DNA of 64,000 bases, from contig NZ_JABFCN010000055.1 in the NCBI RefSeq assembly GCF_013087515.1, positions 124,001 through 188,000 of the forward strand, in the 5' to 3' direction. The position numbers and the translations under genes were made by a program. The notes under the pieces were generated by a model, which was given only the letters and a program-made list of their open reading frames with translations, was not told the origin of the DNA and made no database searches. The first letter of the stretch is position 1. Every line of letters begins with the position of its first letter. Source of the stretch: Rhizobium sophorae (GTDB lineage: Bacteria > Pseudomonadota > Alphaproteobacteria > Rhizobiales > Rhizobiaceae). This document shows positions 8,845 to 17,208 of this stretch, piece by piece.

Positions 8845-9111
8845 ATGTTTGAACAACACAACGAAGGTACAGGCAGCGAATACGCAAGGATCTTCCGGCT
8901 GCTGTCGGCAGCCAAGGAGGAGGCTGAAAAGCTTCAGCTGCGCAATCTGATGCACCTGACGAACATGGCGCTGCTGCAGGTCGTCATCGATTGGGACGGC
9001 ATAGATCCCGACAGGGAGCTTGACGTCAATCTCGAGAAGCTGCTCGGCAGCAAAGCCAAGATCGCAATGAAGGATGCCAGCGAGAATCTAATCCTGATCG
9101 ATCGCCATTGA
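8845..9111 (+). CDS. Hypothetical protein, 88 residues, end of YcaO-TfuA locus
   Basis: Small, probably cytoplasmic protein, 67 bp downstream of TfuA on the same strand. The first 50 residues look helical (EYARIFRLLSAAKEEAEKLQ) and the rest is charged; no signal peptide or membrane segment. I do not recognise the family. A ribosome site (GGGCGGGAACG) precedes the ATG. Its place suggests either a late gene of the RiPP operon, for example immunity or a peptide-binding factor, or an independent small gene. The next gene runs on the opposite strand. Confidence 0.6.
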   Translation: MFEQHNEGTGSEYARIFRLLSAAKEEAEKLQLRNLMHLTNMALLQVVIDWDGIDPDRELDVNLEKLLGSKAKIAMKDASENLILIDRH

Positions 9112-9180
9112 GCCCGATCGATTCTGATTAAACCTGATTGATCCTCATGCGGTCCGTTGGGATCGTGAAGGACAACCGGT

Positions 9181-9585
9181 CTATTCGGCCGCTTCAGTAT
9201 CCAACTGTTCGGTGTTGGCAATCGCCTGGACGAGCTTCAGGATCTTTTTACGAAGCGCTTCGTTCTTGATCGAAAAGAACGCCGCATTGAGAAGGACGCC
9301 TTCGCGCGAAATAACGAATTCCTCGCTGGGAGCGGGGTTGTCGTTGGCATTATCAGGGGTCGACAGGTCGTCGAAAAATGTCCTGACATCGACCTTCAGC
9401 GCGCCGGCGATTTCGACCAGCATGCTGGCGGAAACGCGGTTGGAGCCCTTTTCGTATTTCTGGATCTGCTGGAACGTTACGCCCACACGATCGCCCAGTT
9501 CCGTCTGAGAAACTTTCCTCAACAAACGCTGGATACGGATCGTCTTTCCGACGTGAACATCGACGGAATGCGGTTCTTCTTTCAT
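9181..9585 (-). CDS. XRE-family helix-turn-helix regulator (PraR-like)
   Basis: DNA-binding protein of 134 residues. The HTH_3 domain fills residues 10-70 (IRIQRLLRKVSQTELGDRVG ... QQIQKYEKGSNRVSASMLVEIAGAL), followed by a linker and a C-terminal helix (LRKKILKLVQAIANTEQ). Size and layout match the rhizobial PraR/PhrR-type regulators, which occur as several paralogues per genome, so I do not give a symbol. It converges on the YcaO-TfuA operon and may or may not belong to it. Confidence 0.85.
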   Translation of the reverse strand: MKEEPHSVDVHVGKTIRIQRLLRKVSQTELGDRVGVTFQQIQKYEKGSNRVSASMLVEIAGALKVDVRTFFDDLSTPDNANDNPAPSEEFVISREGVLLNAAFFSIKNEALRKKILKLVQAIANTEQLDTEAAE

Positions 9586-9696
9586 CTCATTTCCCTTCTG
9601 AAGGCAGCGGACAAGGGGTTATTCGCCATATCCGTGTCAACAACTTTTAGCCGAGATAAATAAGGCTAGCAATTGGTTGCATGTAGATAGAGTTAA

Positions 9697-9718
9697 GCCC
9701 GAAAATCGGGCCCTTTTT
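9697..9718 (+). terminator. Rho-independent terminator-like hairpin
   Basis: A 6-bp GC-rich stem (GCCCGA / TCGGGC) with AAA loop is followed by CCTTTTT on the + strand. No + strand gene lies directly upstream: the XRE gene is on the - strand and starts at 9585. It may end a short unannotated + strand transcript from the 9586-9690 interval, or simply block read-through. The structure is seen; the role is inferred. Confidence 0.5.
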
Positions 9719-9787
9719 GTGCCGGAATGGCGCAAAAAACATCCCGAAATGGCACGTCGAGGAGACCGGTCGCTTTATTTTGTGACG

Positions 9788-10624
9788 TCAGAGCGACCAG
9801 AGGCGCTGTGCGTTAACGAAAAGCAACTTGGAACGCTCCTCCTCGCTCACGCCGGAAAGCATCGCATGGGTCGCCGCAACCCAGGTAGAGAGGCCGCCAC
9901 CGAGCGTGCAGACCGGCCAGTCGCTGCCCCAGACGACGCGGTCCCAGCCGAAACTTGCGGTCACATGGTCGATATAGGGCTGCAGCGTTTGCGCCGTCCA
10001 TGTCTTCGCATCAGTATAGGCGACGACGCCGGAGATCTTGCAGACAACGTTCGGCCGCCGGGCAATCTCCGATATGCCGGCCTTCCATGGCTCAAAGGCG
10101 TCCGAGCGGATATCCGGCACGCCGCAATGGTCGAGCACGAACTGCACGTCGGGCGCAAGATCGATGAGGGTGGTCACACGGCTCGCCTGATGCGGCAAGG
10201 TGCAAAGGTCGAAGGTCAGGCCGCTGCCGCCGATGCGCCTGATGTTTTCGCGGAACAGGGCGCCTTCGGAGATATCATCGGGCACGACATGCAGCACGCG
10301 GCGGAACCCCTTGACGAAGGGATCGGCCTTTTGCCGCTCGAGATAGGCGGCAAAGCCTTCCGCTTCCGGCCGGCAGGAGACGATGGCGCCGGCAATCAGA
10401 CTGCCTTCCTTTTTGGCGATCGTGGCGACGTGATCGGTCTCGGCCTGCATAGCGGCAGGATCGACATCGACCTCCATATGCAGCACGGTGGTGATGCCGC
10501 AGCGCCGGGCCTCGGTCGCATAGGTCTCGTAGAGGAAATCATGATCGAGAGCGGGCGCGTCGGAAAGCCAGGGATAGGGCAGGGCCGATCGATCGATGAT
10601 GTGCAGATGGGTGTCGATGAACAC
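9788..10624 (-). CDS. Amidohydrolase-2 family lactonase, probable L-fuconolactonase
   Basis: TIM-barrel hydrolase of about 278 residues. It opens with the family motif IDTHLHI, has DHCG in the middle and ends with WGSDWPV, whose Asp is catalytic; these are the marks of the L-fuconolactone/2-pyrone-4,6-dicarboxylate lactonase group. The GTG start at 10624 is chosen because GGAGGAG lies 6 bases upstream; a TTG further out at 10654 lacks such a site. Neighbours (IclR regulator, SDR, L-fuconate dehydratase) point to L-fuconolactone to L-fuconate hydrolysis in non-phosphorylated fucose breakdown, though a related 6-deoxy-sugar lactone is possible. Confidence 0.78.
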   Translation of the reverse strand: MFIDTHLHIIDRSALPYPWLSDAPALDHDFLYETYATEARRCGITTVLHMEVDVDPAAMQAETDHVATIAKKEGSLIAGAIVSCRPEAEGFAAYLERQKADPFVKGFRRVLHVVPDDISEGALFRENIRRIGGSGLTFDLCTLPHQASRVTTLIDLAPDVQFVLDHCGVPDIRSDAFEPWKAGISEIARRPNVVCKISGVVAYTDAKTWTAQTLQPYIDHVTASFGWDRVVWGSDWPVCTLGGGLSTWVAATHAMLSGVSEEERSKLLFVNAQRLWSL

Positions 10625-10699
10625 GCTCTTCTCCTCCCAGAGTGATTGCGGCAAACCTATTCCCGGTGAATGGATTGTTCAAATAGAAATTCTTAGGCC

Positions 10700-11485
10700 T
10701 CAGGCCGGGTTGACGACATCGGCGCCGGCAAGCAGCGAAAGCTGGGCGGCGGTCTTCTGCACCAGTGTGATCGCCTGCGTGATATCGGGAGCGGACGGCG
10801 CATTGACGAGCGCGATAAAGGGGCAGGTGAGGGCGGCGATGCAGCGGCGATCCGGGCCGAGAACGGGAGCGGAAAGATTGTAGACGCCTGATGTCTGGGC
10901 GCTCGCCATCATCTCGTAACCGCGCTCGCGGATCTGGTGGAGACGATCGTAGAATTCTGGCCCGAGTTCGACGTCCGCGCGGCTGCGCACGTGTTCCGAG
11001 ATCATCATCTCCCGCTCCTCCTCGCTGCGGAAGGCGAGCAGCACATGCCCGGACCCGGTGTCGAAGAGGCTGATATGGGCGCCGATGCGGATCGAAAATC
11101 CCCAATAGTCCGGCGCCTCCTGCTGGGCGATGACGACGGCAGCTCCGCGATCGAAGACGGCAAGATGATTGGCCTGGCGCGTGCGCTGAGCAAGATCGCG
11201 CATCAGCGGCGTGGCGTAAGAGGCGAGCCGGCGCACCGGTGCGTGCAGCTGCGCAAGGCCGAAGAGCTTCAGTGTCAGCGAATAGCGGTCGCCATCCAGT
11301 CGGGTGACGTAACCGCGGCGCACTAAGCGATCGAGCATTCGGTAGAACTCGTTGGGGCTGCGGTCGAGCCGTTTGGCGATTTCGGCCTGGGTGAGACCGC
11401 TGTCGACGCCGGCGAGCAGCTCCAGGATATCGAGGCCCTTGTCGAGGGCAGGAGCGCGGTAGCGGTCGGACTCGTCGGTCTCCAT
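10700..11485 (-). CDS. IclR-family transcriptional regulator
   Basis: Regulator of 261 residues: winged helix-turn-helix at about 12-70 (ALDKGLDILELLAG ... TQAEIAKRLDRSPNEFYRMLDRL) and an IclR effector domain from about 85 (GAHISLFDTGSGHVLLAF; YEMMASAQTSGVYNLSAPVL). It sits between the lactonase, on its own strand, and the divergent SDR/dehydratase pair. The palindrome at 11570-11591, about 85 bp upstream of its start, is a likely operator shared by both arms. The inducer is presumably a fucose-pathway intermediate. Confidence 0.88.
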   Translation of the reverse strand: METDESDRYRAPALDKGLDILELLAGVDSGLTQAEIAKRLDRSPNEFYRMLDRLVRRGYVTRLDGDRYSLTLKLFGLAQLHAPVRRLASYATPLMRDLAQRTRQANHLAVFDRGAAVVIAQQEAPDYWGFSIRIGAHISLFDTGSGHVLLAFRSEEEREMMISEHVRSRADVELGPEFYDRLHQIRERGYEMMASAQTSGVYNLSAPVLGPDRRCIAALTCPFIALVNAPSAPDITQAITLVQKTAAQLSLLAGADVVNPA

Positions 11486-11569
11486 TCTTTCCCCCTGTGA
11501 ATATCATTCTGCATATACGCAGAACCGCAGCCGGAAAAGGAAAACTTCGCACTTGACCCTTGGCCAATC

Positions 11570-11591
11570 GTCTGTTTGTCTATAAACAGAC
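11570..11591. promoter_or_regulatory. Probable IclR operator: 8-6-8 inverted repeat GTCTGTTT-N6-AAACAGAC
   Basis: A perfect 8-bp inverted repeat in the divergent promoter region between the IclR gene and the fucose-pathway genes. IclR-family proteins often bind such palindromes upstream of their own and target genes. The repeat is seen; binding is inferred. Confidence 0.6.
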
Positions 11592-11634
11592 AAATTACCA
11601 CTGAAGAGCACGCCGGGAGACAGGGAGGAAGACC

Positions 11635-11858
11635 ATGCAGCGCATGGGAATGGTCATCGGCCCTGGAGCCGGCGAAGGTCGCCGAAGTCAAGCGTCCGCA
11701 TGCAGCCGATCGATAGGATCCGGCGCTGATCTGCCTTTGCAACAGTGGCAACTCCTCCATTTAAGACACAGGAGCCGCGCGCATCTTGCCAGAACCCGGT
11801 CGAAGCGCGCAAAGAGGGCGAATGGCGGACGATGATGGACGAGGCGTTCCATCACGAC
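11635..11858 (+). pseudogene. Decayed L-rhamnose/L-fucose mutarotase gene (RhaM/DUF718 family)
   Basis: Frame 1 from the ATG at 11635 reads MQRMGMVIG, the start of the mutarotase family. One extra C near 11660 then shifts the frame, after which it reads LEPAKVAEVKR as expected. An internal stop follows, with a degraded middle (CNSGNSSI, where CNIRNYSIF would be expected), and the C-terminus is still recognisable in another frame (EARKEGEWRTMMDEAFHHD, about 11802-11858). The total length is about 100 bp shorter than an intact gene, so an internal deletion is likely. It lies in the right place, just ahead of the SDR gene. The family match is from memory of its motifs. Confidence 0.72.
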
Positions 11859-11925
11859 CGAGCTTCGCCAAGACATCAACCGCACTCCATCGTCCAGCGT
11901 AGACATCCCAGAAAAGGCCCGTGAC

Positions 11926-12660
11926 ATGACAAACAGACTTTCCGGCAAGACCGTTCTCATCACCGCCGCCGGCCAGGGCATCGGCAGGGCGACGGCGGCA
12001 GCCTTTGCCGCGATCGGCGCCAAGGTTCACGCGACCGACATCAACACCGAGGCCTTAGCGACACTTGCCGCCGAAACCGGCGTCTCCACCCATAAGCTGA
12101 ACGTGCTCGAAGAGGATGCGGTCAAGGCTCTGGTCGCCGAGATCGGCGCCGTCGACGTGCTGTTCAACTGCGCCGGTTTCGTCCATGCCGGCTCGATCCT
12201 CGAGATGACGGATTCCGATCTCGAATTCGCCTTCGACCTCAACGTCAAGGCGATGATCCGTACCATCCGCGCCGTGCTGCCCGGCATGATCGAGCGCAAG
12301 GACGGGGCGATCATCAACATGGCCTCGGTCGCCTCCAGCATCAAGGGCGTGCCGAACCGCTTCGCCTATGGCGTCACCAAGGCGGCGGTAATCGGGCTCA
12401 CCAAAGCCGTCGCCGCCGATTATGTCGGTCAGGGCATCCGCTGCAACGCCATCTGCCCCGGCACTGTGGAAAGCCCGTCGCTGCAGGACCGTATGCGGGC
12501 GCAGGGCGATTACGACGCGGCGCGCGCCGCCTTCATCGCCCGCCAGCCGATGGGCCGGCTGGGCTCACCGGAAGAGATCGCCGATCTCGCCGTCTATCTC
12601 GCCGGCGCGACCTACACGTCGGGCCAGGCGATCGCGATCGACGGCGGCTGGACGATCTGA
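11926..12660 (+). CDS. Short-chain dehydrogenase, probable 2-keto-3-deoxy-L-fuconate dehydrogenase
   Basis: Classical NAD(P)-dependent SDR of 244 residues. The cofactor loop AAGQGIG is at 14-20, NCAG at 81-84, the active-site Ser in the NMASVASS segment (131-138) and YxxxK at Tyr148/Lys152; the C-terminus ends IDGGW. An acidic residue after strand 2 (ATDIN, about 36-40) favours NAD. The protein resembles the DHRS6-like dehydrogenases that oxidise 2-keto-3-deoxy-L-fuconate, and it lies beside an L-fuconate dehydratase, which supports that step. L-fucose dehydrogenase is the alternative. Confidence 0.8.
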   Translation: MTNRLSGKTVLITAAGQGIGRATAAAFAAIGAKVHATDINTEALATLAAETGVSTHKLNVLEEDAVKALVAEIGAVDVLFNCAGFVHAGSILEMTDSDLEFAFDLNVKAMIRTIRAVLPGMIERKDGAIINMASVASSIKGVPNRFAYGVTKAAVIGLTKAVAADYVGQGIRCNAICPGTVESPSLQDRMRAQGDYDAARAAFIARQPMGRLGSPEEIADLAVYLAGATYTSGQAIAIDGGWTI

Positions 12661-12723
12661 TTTCAGCGGATGCGGCCGGCCCGGCAGTCTTGCCGGCCGG
12701 CCCGGCCACCGCGATCGGCTCTC

Positions 12724-12741
12724 TATAATAGGCCCATTATA
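12724..12741. promoter_or_regulatory. Near-perfect palindrome before the fuconate dehydratase gene
   Basis: TATAATAGGCCCATTATA matches its reverse complement at all but one pair of positions and lies 15 bp before the dehydratase ATG, in the 96-bp gap after the SDR gene. Its sequence differs from the repeat at 11570, so it may be a separate operator, or an AT-rich promoter element by chance. Confidence 0.4.
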
Positions 12742-12756
12742 ATCGGGAGAAACACC

Positions 12757-14034
12757 ATGACCCGCATCACTGACCTTCGTGTCTTCGATCTCCGCTTTCC
12801 CACCTCGCAAAGCCTGGATGGATCCGATGCGATGAACCCCGATCCGGATTATTCGGCGGCCTATGTCATTCTCGATACGGATGCGCCTGATCTTGCCGGC
12901 CACGGCCTGACCTTCACCATCGGCCGCGGCAACGACATTTGCTGCATGGCGATCGAAGCGATGCGCCACCTCGTCGTCGGCGCCGACCTTACAGAAGTTC
13001 TCGCCCATCCCGGCGCCTTCTGGCGGCATCTGACCAGCGACAGCCAGCTGCGCTGGATCGGCCCGGAAAAGGGCGCCATCCACCTGGCGACGGGCGCCGT
13101 CGTCAATGCCGTCTGGGATCTGCTCGCCAAGCAGGCCGGTAAGCCCGTCTGGCGGCTCGTCGCCGAAATATCGCCGGAAGAGATCGCCGATATCGTCGAC
13201 TACCGCTATCTCACCGACGTGCTGACGCGCGCCGAGGCGATCGAGATCCTGAAACGCGCCGAGGCGGGCAAGGCGGAACGCATCGCCATCCTCGAAAAGG
13301 AAGGCTACGCCTGCTACACGACCTCGGCCGGCTGGCTGGGCTATGGCGACGAGAAGCTGCGGCGCCTCTGCCAGGAGGCGATCGATGCCGGCTTCAACCA
13401 TATCAAGATGAAGGTCGGCCGCGACCTGGAAGACGATATCCGCCGCCTCAGGATCGCCCGCGAGGTGATCGGCCCCGACCGTTACCTGATGATCGACGCC
13501 AACCAGGTCTGGGACGTCGGCCAGGCGATCGACTGGGTGAAGGCGCTTTCCTTCGCCAAGCCCTTCTTCATCGAGGAGCCAACCAGCCCCGACGATGTCG
13601 CCGGCCACCGCAAGATCCGCCAGGCGATCGGCCCGGTGAAGGTCGCAACCGGCGAGATGTGCCAGAACCGCATCATGTTCAAGCAGTTCATCGCCGAAGG
13701 CGCTATCGACATCGTGCAGATCGATTCCTGCCGCATGGGCGGGCTGAACGAGGTTCTCTCCGTGCTCTTGATCGCCGCCAAGTTCGACCTGCCGGTCTGG
13801 CCGCATGCGGGCGGCGTCGGCCTTTGCGAATATGTCCAGCATCTGTCGATGATCGATTACGTCGCAGTGTCGGGGACCAAGGAAGGTCGCGTCATCGAAT
13901 ATGTCGATCACCTGCACGAACACTTCCTCGACCCCTGCCTGATCGAGAACGCCGCCTACATGCCGCCCGCCCTGCCGGGCTTCTCCATCGAGATGAAACC
14001 AACCTCGATCAGCAACTATACGTTTCGAGGCTAA
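12757..14034 (+). CDS. L-fuconate dehydratase, enolase superfamily
   Basis: Mg-dependent sugar acid dehydratase of 425 residues, converting L-fuconate to 2-keto-3-deoxy-L-fuconate. The mandelate-racemase-type active site is intact: KMK (Lys217/Lys219), metal ligands in MIDANQ (Asp247), IEEP (about 272-275) and ATGE (Glu300), and the WPHAGG histidine later. The full-length start at 12757 has GGGAGA before it. Length and the N-terminal SLDGSDAMNPDPDYSAAYV stretch match the L-fuconate dehydratase (FucD) subgroup rather than galactonate or rhamnonate dehydratases. Confidence 0.87.
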   Translation: MTRITDLRVFDLRFPTSQSLDGSDAMNPDPDYSAAYVILDTDAPDLAGHGLTFTIGRGNDICCMAIEAMRHLVVGADLTEVLAHPGAFWRHLTSDSQLRWIGPEKGAIHLATGAVVNAVWDLLAKQAGKPVWRLVAEISPEEIADIVDYRYLTDVLTRAEAIEILKRAEAGKAERIAILEKEGYACYTTSAGWLGYGDEKLRRLCQEAIDAGFNHIKMKVGRDLEDDIRRLRIAREVIGPDRYLMIDANQVWDVGQAIDWVKALSFAKPFFIEEPTSPDDVAGHRKIRQAIGPVKVATGEMCQNRIMFKQFIAEGAIDIVQIDSCRMGGLNEVLSVLLIAAKFDLPVWPHAGGVGLCEYVQHLSMIDYVAVSGTKEGRVIEYVDHLHEHFLDPCLIENAAYMPPALPGFSIEMKPTSISNYTFRG

Positions 14035-14257
14035 GGAAACTTCGCCGACCGCATGTTGAATTCCTGATTTTTACAGTCTTTCCTGCCGCCGATGGGCTTC
14101 CAATCTGACGGGACTGCTCCAATTCACTTGGAGGCGGCGAAGCTTGCTTTTTAGAGCGCCGAGGAATAGTTTTGAACAGTGAATGCGGAGGGGGCCCAGC
14201 ACCAGCAGGCCAGCAAATTTTATTGAACTTAGACAATAGAATGTTTGCGATCGAGCC

Positions 14258-16837
14258 ATGCCCAAGTTTCACTGCGTCAAGAGACTATGCGCTTTTCTGC
14301 TGATCGTCGCGGCAATGCTGCTATCGATCGGCACGGTACATGCAGCCGTCACCGAGGAGAGCGGACGCCGCGTCGCCCTCGTCATCGGCAACTCGGTCTA
14401 CAAGACGCTGCCCTCGCTTCCCAATCCTGCCAATGATGTCGAAGAGGTCGCGACCACGTTGCGCGCGGCCGGTTTCGACGTGACGATCGGCGTCAATGTC
14501 GACCGCATCGGGCTCGAAGATACGGTGCGCCGCTTCCTGCGTTCGACCAGCAATGCCGAGGCCGGCCTGATCTACTATTCGGGCCACGGTATCCAGGTGG
14601 GCGGCCAGAATTTCATCGTGCCTGTCGATGCGACGCTGGAGACGCCCTATGACGTCGAAACGCAGACCATGCCGCTTGACCTTATCCTGAACCATCTCAA
14701 GCAGAATTCGCGGGTGCAGCTGATCTTCCTCGATGCCTGCCGCAACAATCCCTTCAATGCCCAGAAATTCTGGATGGCGGAAAAACTGGAACCGGTCGGC
14801 GCCACACGCGGGCTTGCGCGCATCGACAGCGATCTCGGCAGCCTGATTGCCTTTTCCACAGAACCCGGCCAGGTGGCGCTCGATGGCGAGGGCGCGCTCA
14901 GCCCCTATTCCGAATCCTTCATCAAGCGCGCCAGCGAACCCAACAAGGAGATCCGCCAGGTTCTGACGGATGTGCGCCGCGACGTGATCGCCATGACCGA
15001 CGGCAAGCAGGTTCCCTGGGAAAACTCCTCGCTGATGGACAGCTTCTATTTCATCCCGGCGCCGCCGCCGCCAAGCGTCGAACCGATGCAGCAGGTGAGC
15101 GTGCCGGAGGGTGCGGCCACGACCAAATTGCCGATCGCCCCGCCGCATGACGAGACCGGCTCGGCGCTGCTCGTCACCCTCAACCAGCTTCCCAAGACCG
15201 GCAAACTCAGCTTCGACGGCAAGCCGGTCGAGCAGGGCGCGAAGATGCCAGCCGCGGCACTGACGGCGCTGACCTATGATTCATCGGGTGTTGCCGCCGG
15301 AACCGTCGGCCTGATCGGCTATACCGTGAGCGACCCTTACGGCCAGGCGACGCAGGGTGTCGTGGCGATCACCGTCTCGGCGGATGCCGGCGCCAAGCTC
15401 GCCCAGCTCGAACAGGAAAAGCAGGTACGGCTGGCCGATGCCGAAGCCTATCTGAAGACATTGCCACGCGACGTCGACATGACGATCGGCGTCGGCCCCG
15501 TCAAGGCCGGCCTGCCTGAAGTACCGGCATCGGCTGCGGAAATGACCTTCAAGGTCGCGGCCCTGCCCGACAAGGGCACGCTGCGCGCCGGAGACCGAGT
15601 GATCGGGCTCGGCCATGTGCTTGAAGCTGCCGATATCCCGGCGCTTGCCTACGAGCCGCAGATCGGCACCGAAAACCAGCCTTTCGCCCTGACGCTGCAG
15701 GCCGCCAACGACGACTTGCCCCCGGCGACCATCACGTTCAAGCCAACGCTCGACGCCTGTGACACATCAGCCGCAGCTCCGCTCGACCTGCAGGGCGTGA
15801 CGACAGGCAAGCTTCCAAACGAGATCGTCGCTGATGAAGCACTGCCCGCCTGCATGGACTCAGTGAAGGCCTATCCCGAGGTGGCGCGCTTCATCTATCA
15901 GCTCGGCCGTGCCCAGCTTGCCAACCGCGATACCAAAACGGCGTTCGCCACGATCAAGAAGGCAATGGATGCCGGGCATGTCCGGGCGATCCAGGAACTA
16001 TCAAGGCTTTACGAGTTCGGTGCCTCCGTCCCGCGCGACGCAGCCAAGGCAAGTGAGATCGCCAAGGATGGTGCGGCCAAGGGCGATCCTTTTGCCCTGC
16101 ACAGCTACGGCAAAGCCCTCTATCACGGCCGCGGCACCAAGGCCGATCAGCAGCTCGGGTTGCGCCTGATGCTGCAGGCCGCCGATCTCGGCCATACCTA
16201 TGCGATGAACGAGCTCGGCTATATCTTCCTGAACGGCATCAACGTTCCGGCCGACCCCGATCGCGGTATCCGCTTCTACGAAGCCGGCGTCCAGCGCAAC
16301 GACATCTATTCGCTGAACAATCTTGCGCTCGTCTACCGTTTCGGAAAAGGCGCTCCGGAGGACCTCCCGAAAGCGCTCGATCTTTTCACGCGGGCGGCAG
16401 AAGGCGGCCAGCCCCATGCTCCGACAAATCTCGGACGCATGTACCGCGACGGTATCGGCGTTGCCGCGGACAAGGCGGAAGCGGTGAAGTGGCTGGAGAT
16501 GGGCGCGGAACGCGGCGACTATTGGGGCGCACTCGACCGCGCGATACTGGCTAAGGAAGACGGTGGCGACGCCGACAGCCTTGCAATCGCGGCGCGTTAT
16601 TTCGCGCTGGCGACCGCCATCAACATGCCGGGCAGCGGCGATCCCAAGAACCACGCGCTGGCGGAACTCAAGAGGATGCCTGGCGCTGCGAAGAAGAAAG
16701 CGGAGGCCGCCTTTGCCGCCGAGCTGACCGCTCAGGAAAAAAAGGCAATTCCGAAGACCAAGTCGCTCGATGAAAGGCTCGTCAAGCTCGCAAAGGCGAC
16801 ATGGGTCAAGCGAAATCCGAGGTACGATCTCTTCTGA
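14258..16837 (+). CDS. Secreted caspase-like (peptidase C14) protein with cadherin-like and Sel1 repeats
   Basis: Large protein of 859 residues. A signal peptide occupies about 1-30 (LLIVAAMLLSIGTVHAA). The caspase-like domain at about 36-265 keeps the dyad His110 (YYSGHGIQ) and Cys161 (FLDACRNNPF). A proline-rich hinge leads to two Ig/cadherin-like repeats (about 295-380 and 405-500), each with the pattern LP..GTL/KL...G..V. The C-terminal part, about 560-800, carries Sel1-type TPR repeats (ALHSYGKALYHGRGTKAD; YAMNELGYIFLNGINVPAD; APTNLGRMYRDGIGVAAD). Likely periplasmic, joining a cysteine protease to protein-binding repeats. A 24-bp gap links it to the lipoprotein gene. Confidence 0.85.
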   Translation: MPKFHCVKRLCAFLLIVAAMLLSIGTVHAAVTEESGRRVALVIGNSVYKTLPSLPNPANDVEEVATTLRAAGFDVTIGVNVDRIGLEDTVRRFLRSTSNAEAGLIYYSGHGIQVGGQNFIVPVDATLETPYDVETQTMPLDLILNHLKQNSRVQLIFLDACRNNPFNAQKFWMAEKLEPVGATRGLARIDSDLGSLIAFSTEPGQVALDGEGALSPYSESFIKRASEPNKEIRQVLTDVRRDVIAMTDGKQVPWENSSLMDSFYFIPAPPPPSVEPMQQVSVPEGAATTKLPIAPPHDETGSALLVTLNQLPKTGKLSFDGKPVEQGAKMPAAALTALTYDSSGVAAGTVGLIGYTVSDPYGQATQGVVAITVSADAGAKLAQLEQEKQVRLADAEAYLKTLPRDVDMTIGVGPVKAGLPEVPASAAEMTFKVAALPDKGTLRAGDRVIGLGHVLEAADIPALAYEPQIGTENQPFALTLQAANDDLPPATITFKPTLDACDTSAAAPLDLQGVTTGKLPNEIVADEALPACMDSVKAYPEVARFIYQLGRAQLANRDTKTAFATIKKAMDAGHVRAIQELSRLYEFGASVPRDAAKASEIAKDGAAKGDPFALHSYGKALYHGRGTKADQQLGLRLMLQAADLGHTYAMNELGYIFLNGINVPADPDRGIRFYEAGVQRNDIYSLNNLALVYRFGKGAPEDLPKALDLFTRAAEGGQPHAPTNLGRMYRDGIGVAADKAEAVKWLEMGAERGDYWGALDRAILAKEDGGDADSLAIAARYFALATAINMPGSGDPKNHALAELKRMPGAAKKKAEAAFAAELTAQEKKAIPKTKSLDERLVKLAKATWVKRNPRYDLF

Positions 16838-16861
16838 AACGGCGGTCCGGGGGCGCCCTAC

Positions 16862-17194
16862 ATGAACAGCAAGCTAATCATCCGCATCCTATTGTGCTCG
16901 ACATTCATCACAGGTTCCGGCGCAATCCTGCAGAGTTGCATCTTCGATCCTGGCGCCAGGACGCTGTTTGCCAGCGAAGAGCCAGCGGCCAGGAGCGCCA
17001 CGCCCACCAGGAGAACCACGCCCACTATTAGAAGAGTGGCCGCACAGAACAATCAACCGGCTTTCGCCCGCTCAGAGAACAGTTCCGGTGGGAATTCCGG
17101 CGGCGGTGGTTCTGGCGGCGGCATGGGCGGTGGCTCTAGCTCTAGCGGGTCGTCGAGCTCCGGCAACTCTTCGAGCGGCGGTCCTTCCTGGTAA
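16862..17194 (+). CDS. Small Gly/Ser-rich putative lipoprotein
   Basis: Protein of 110 residues. The N-terminus looks like a lipoprotein signal with a possible lipobox ending LQSC (Cys26). The middle is basic and Thr/Arg-rich, and the last 40 residues are almost only Gly and Ser. No family is recognised. It sits 24 bp after the caspase-Sel1 gene and 14 bp before the membrane methyltransferase gene, so the three are likely one operon. The low-complexity tail could be a flexible surface linker. Confidence 0.65.
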   Translation: MNSKLIIRILLCSTFITGSGAILQSCIFDPGARTLFASEEPAARSATPTRRTTPTIRRVAAQNNQPAFARSENSSGGNSGGGGSGGGMGGGSSSSGSSSSGNSSSGGPSW

Positions 17195-17208
17195 AGGTAG
17201 GGTCCTTC

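Noticed and set aside
7854..8915. 353-codon antisense frame across YcaO, TfuA and the start of the 88-residue gene
   Set aside because: Opposite to genes with clear motifs; the translation is rich in Arg, Gly, Val and Asp without a recognisable domain.
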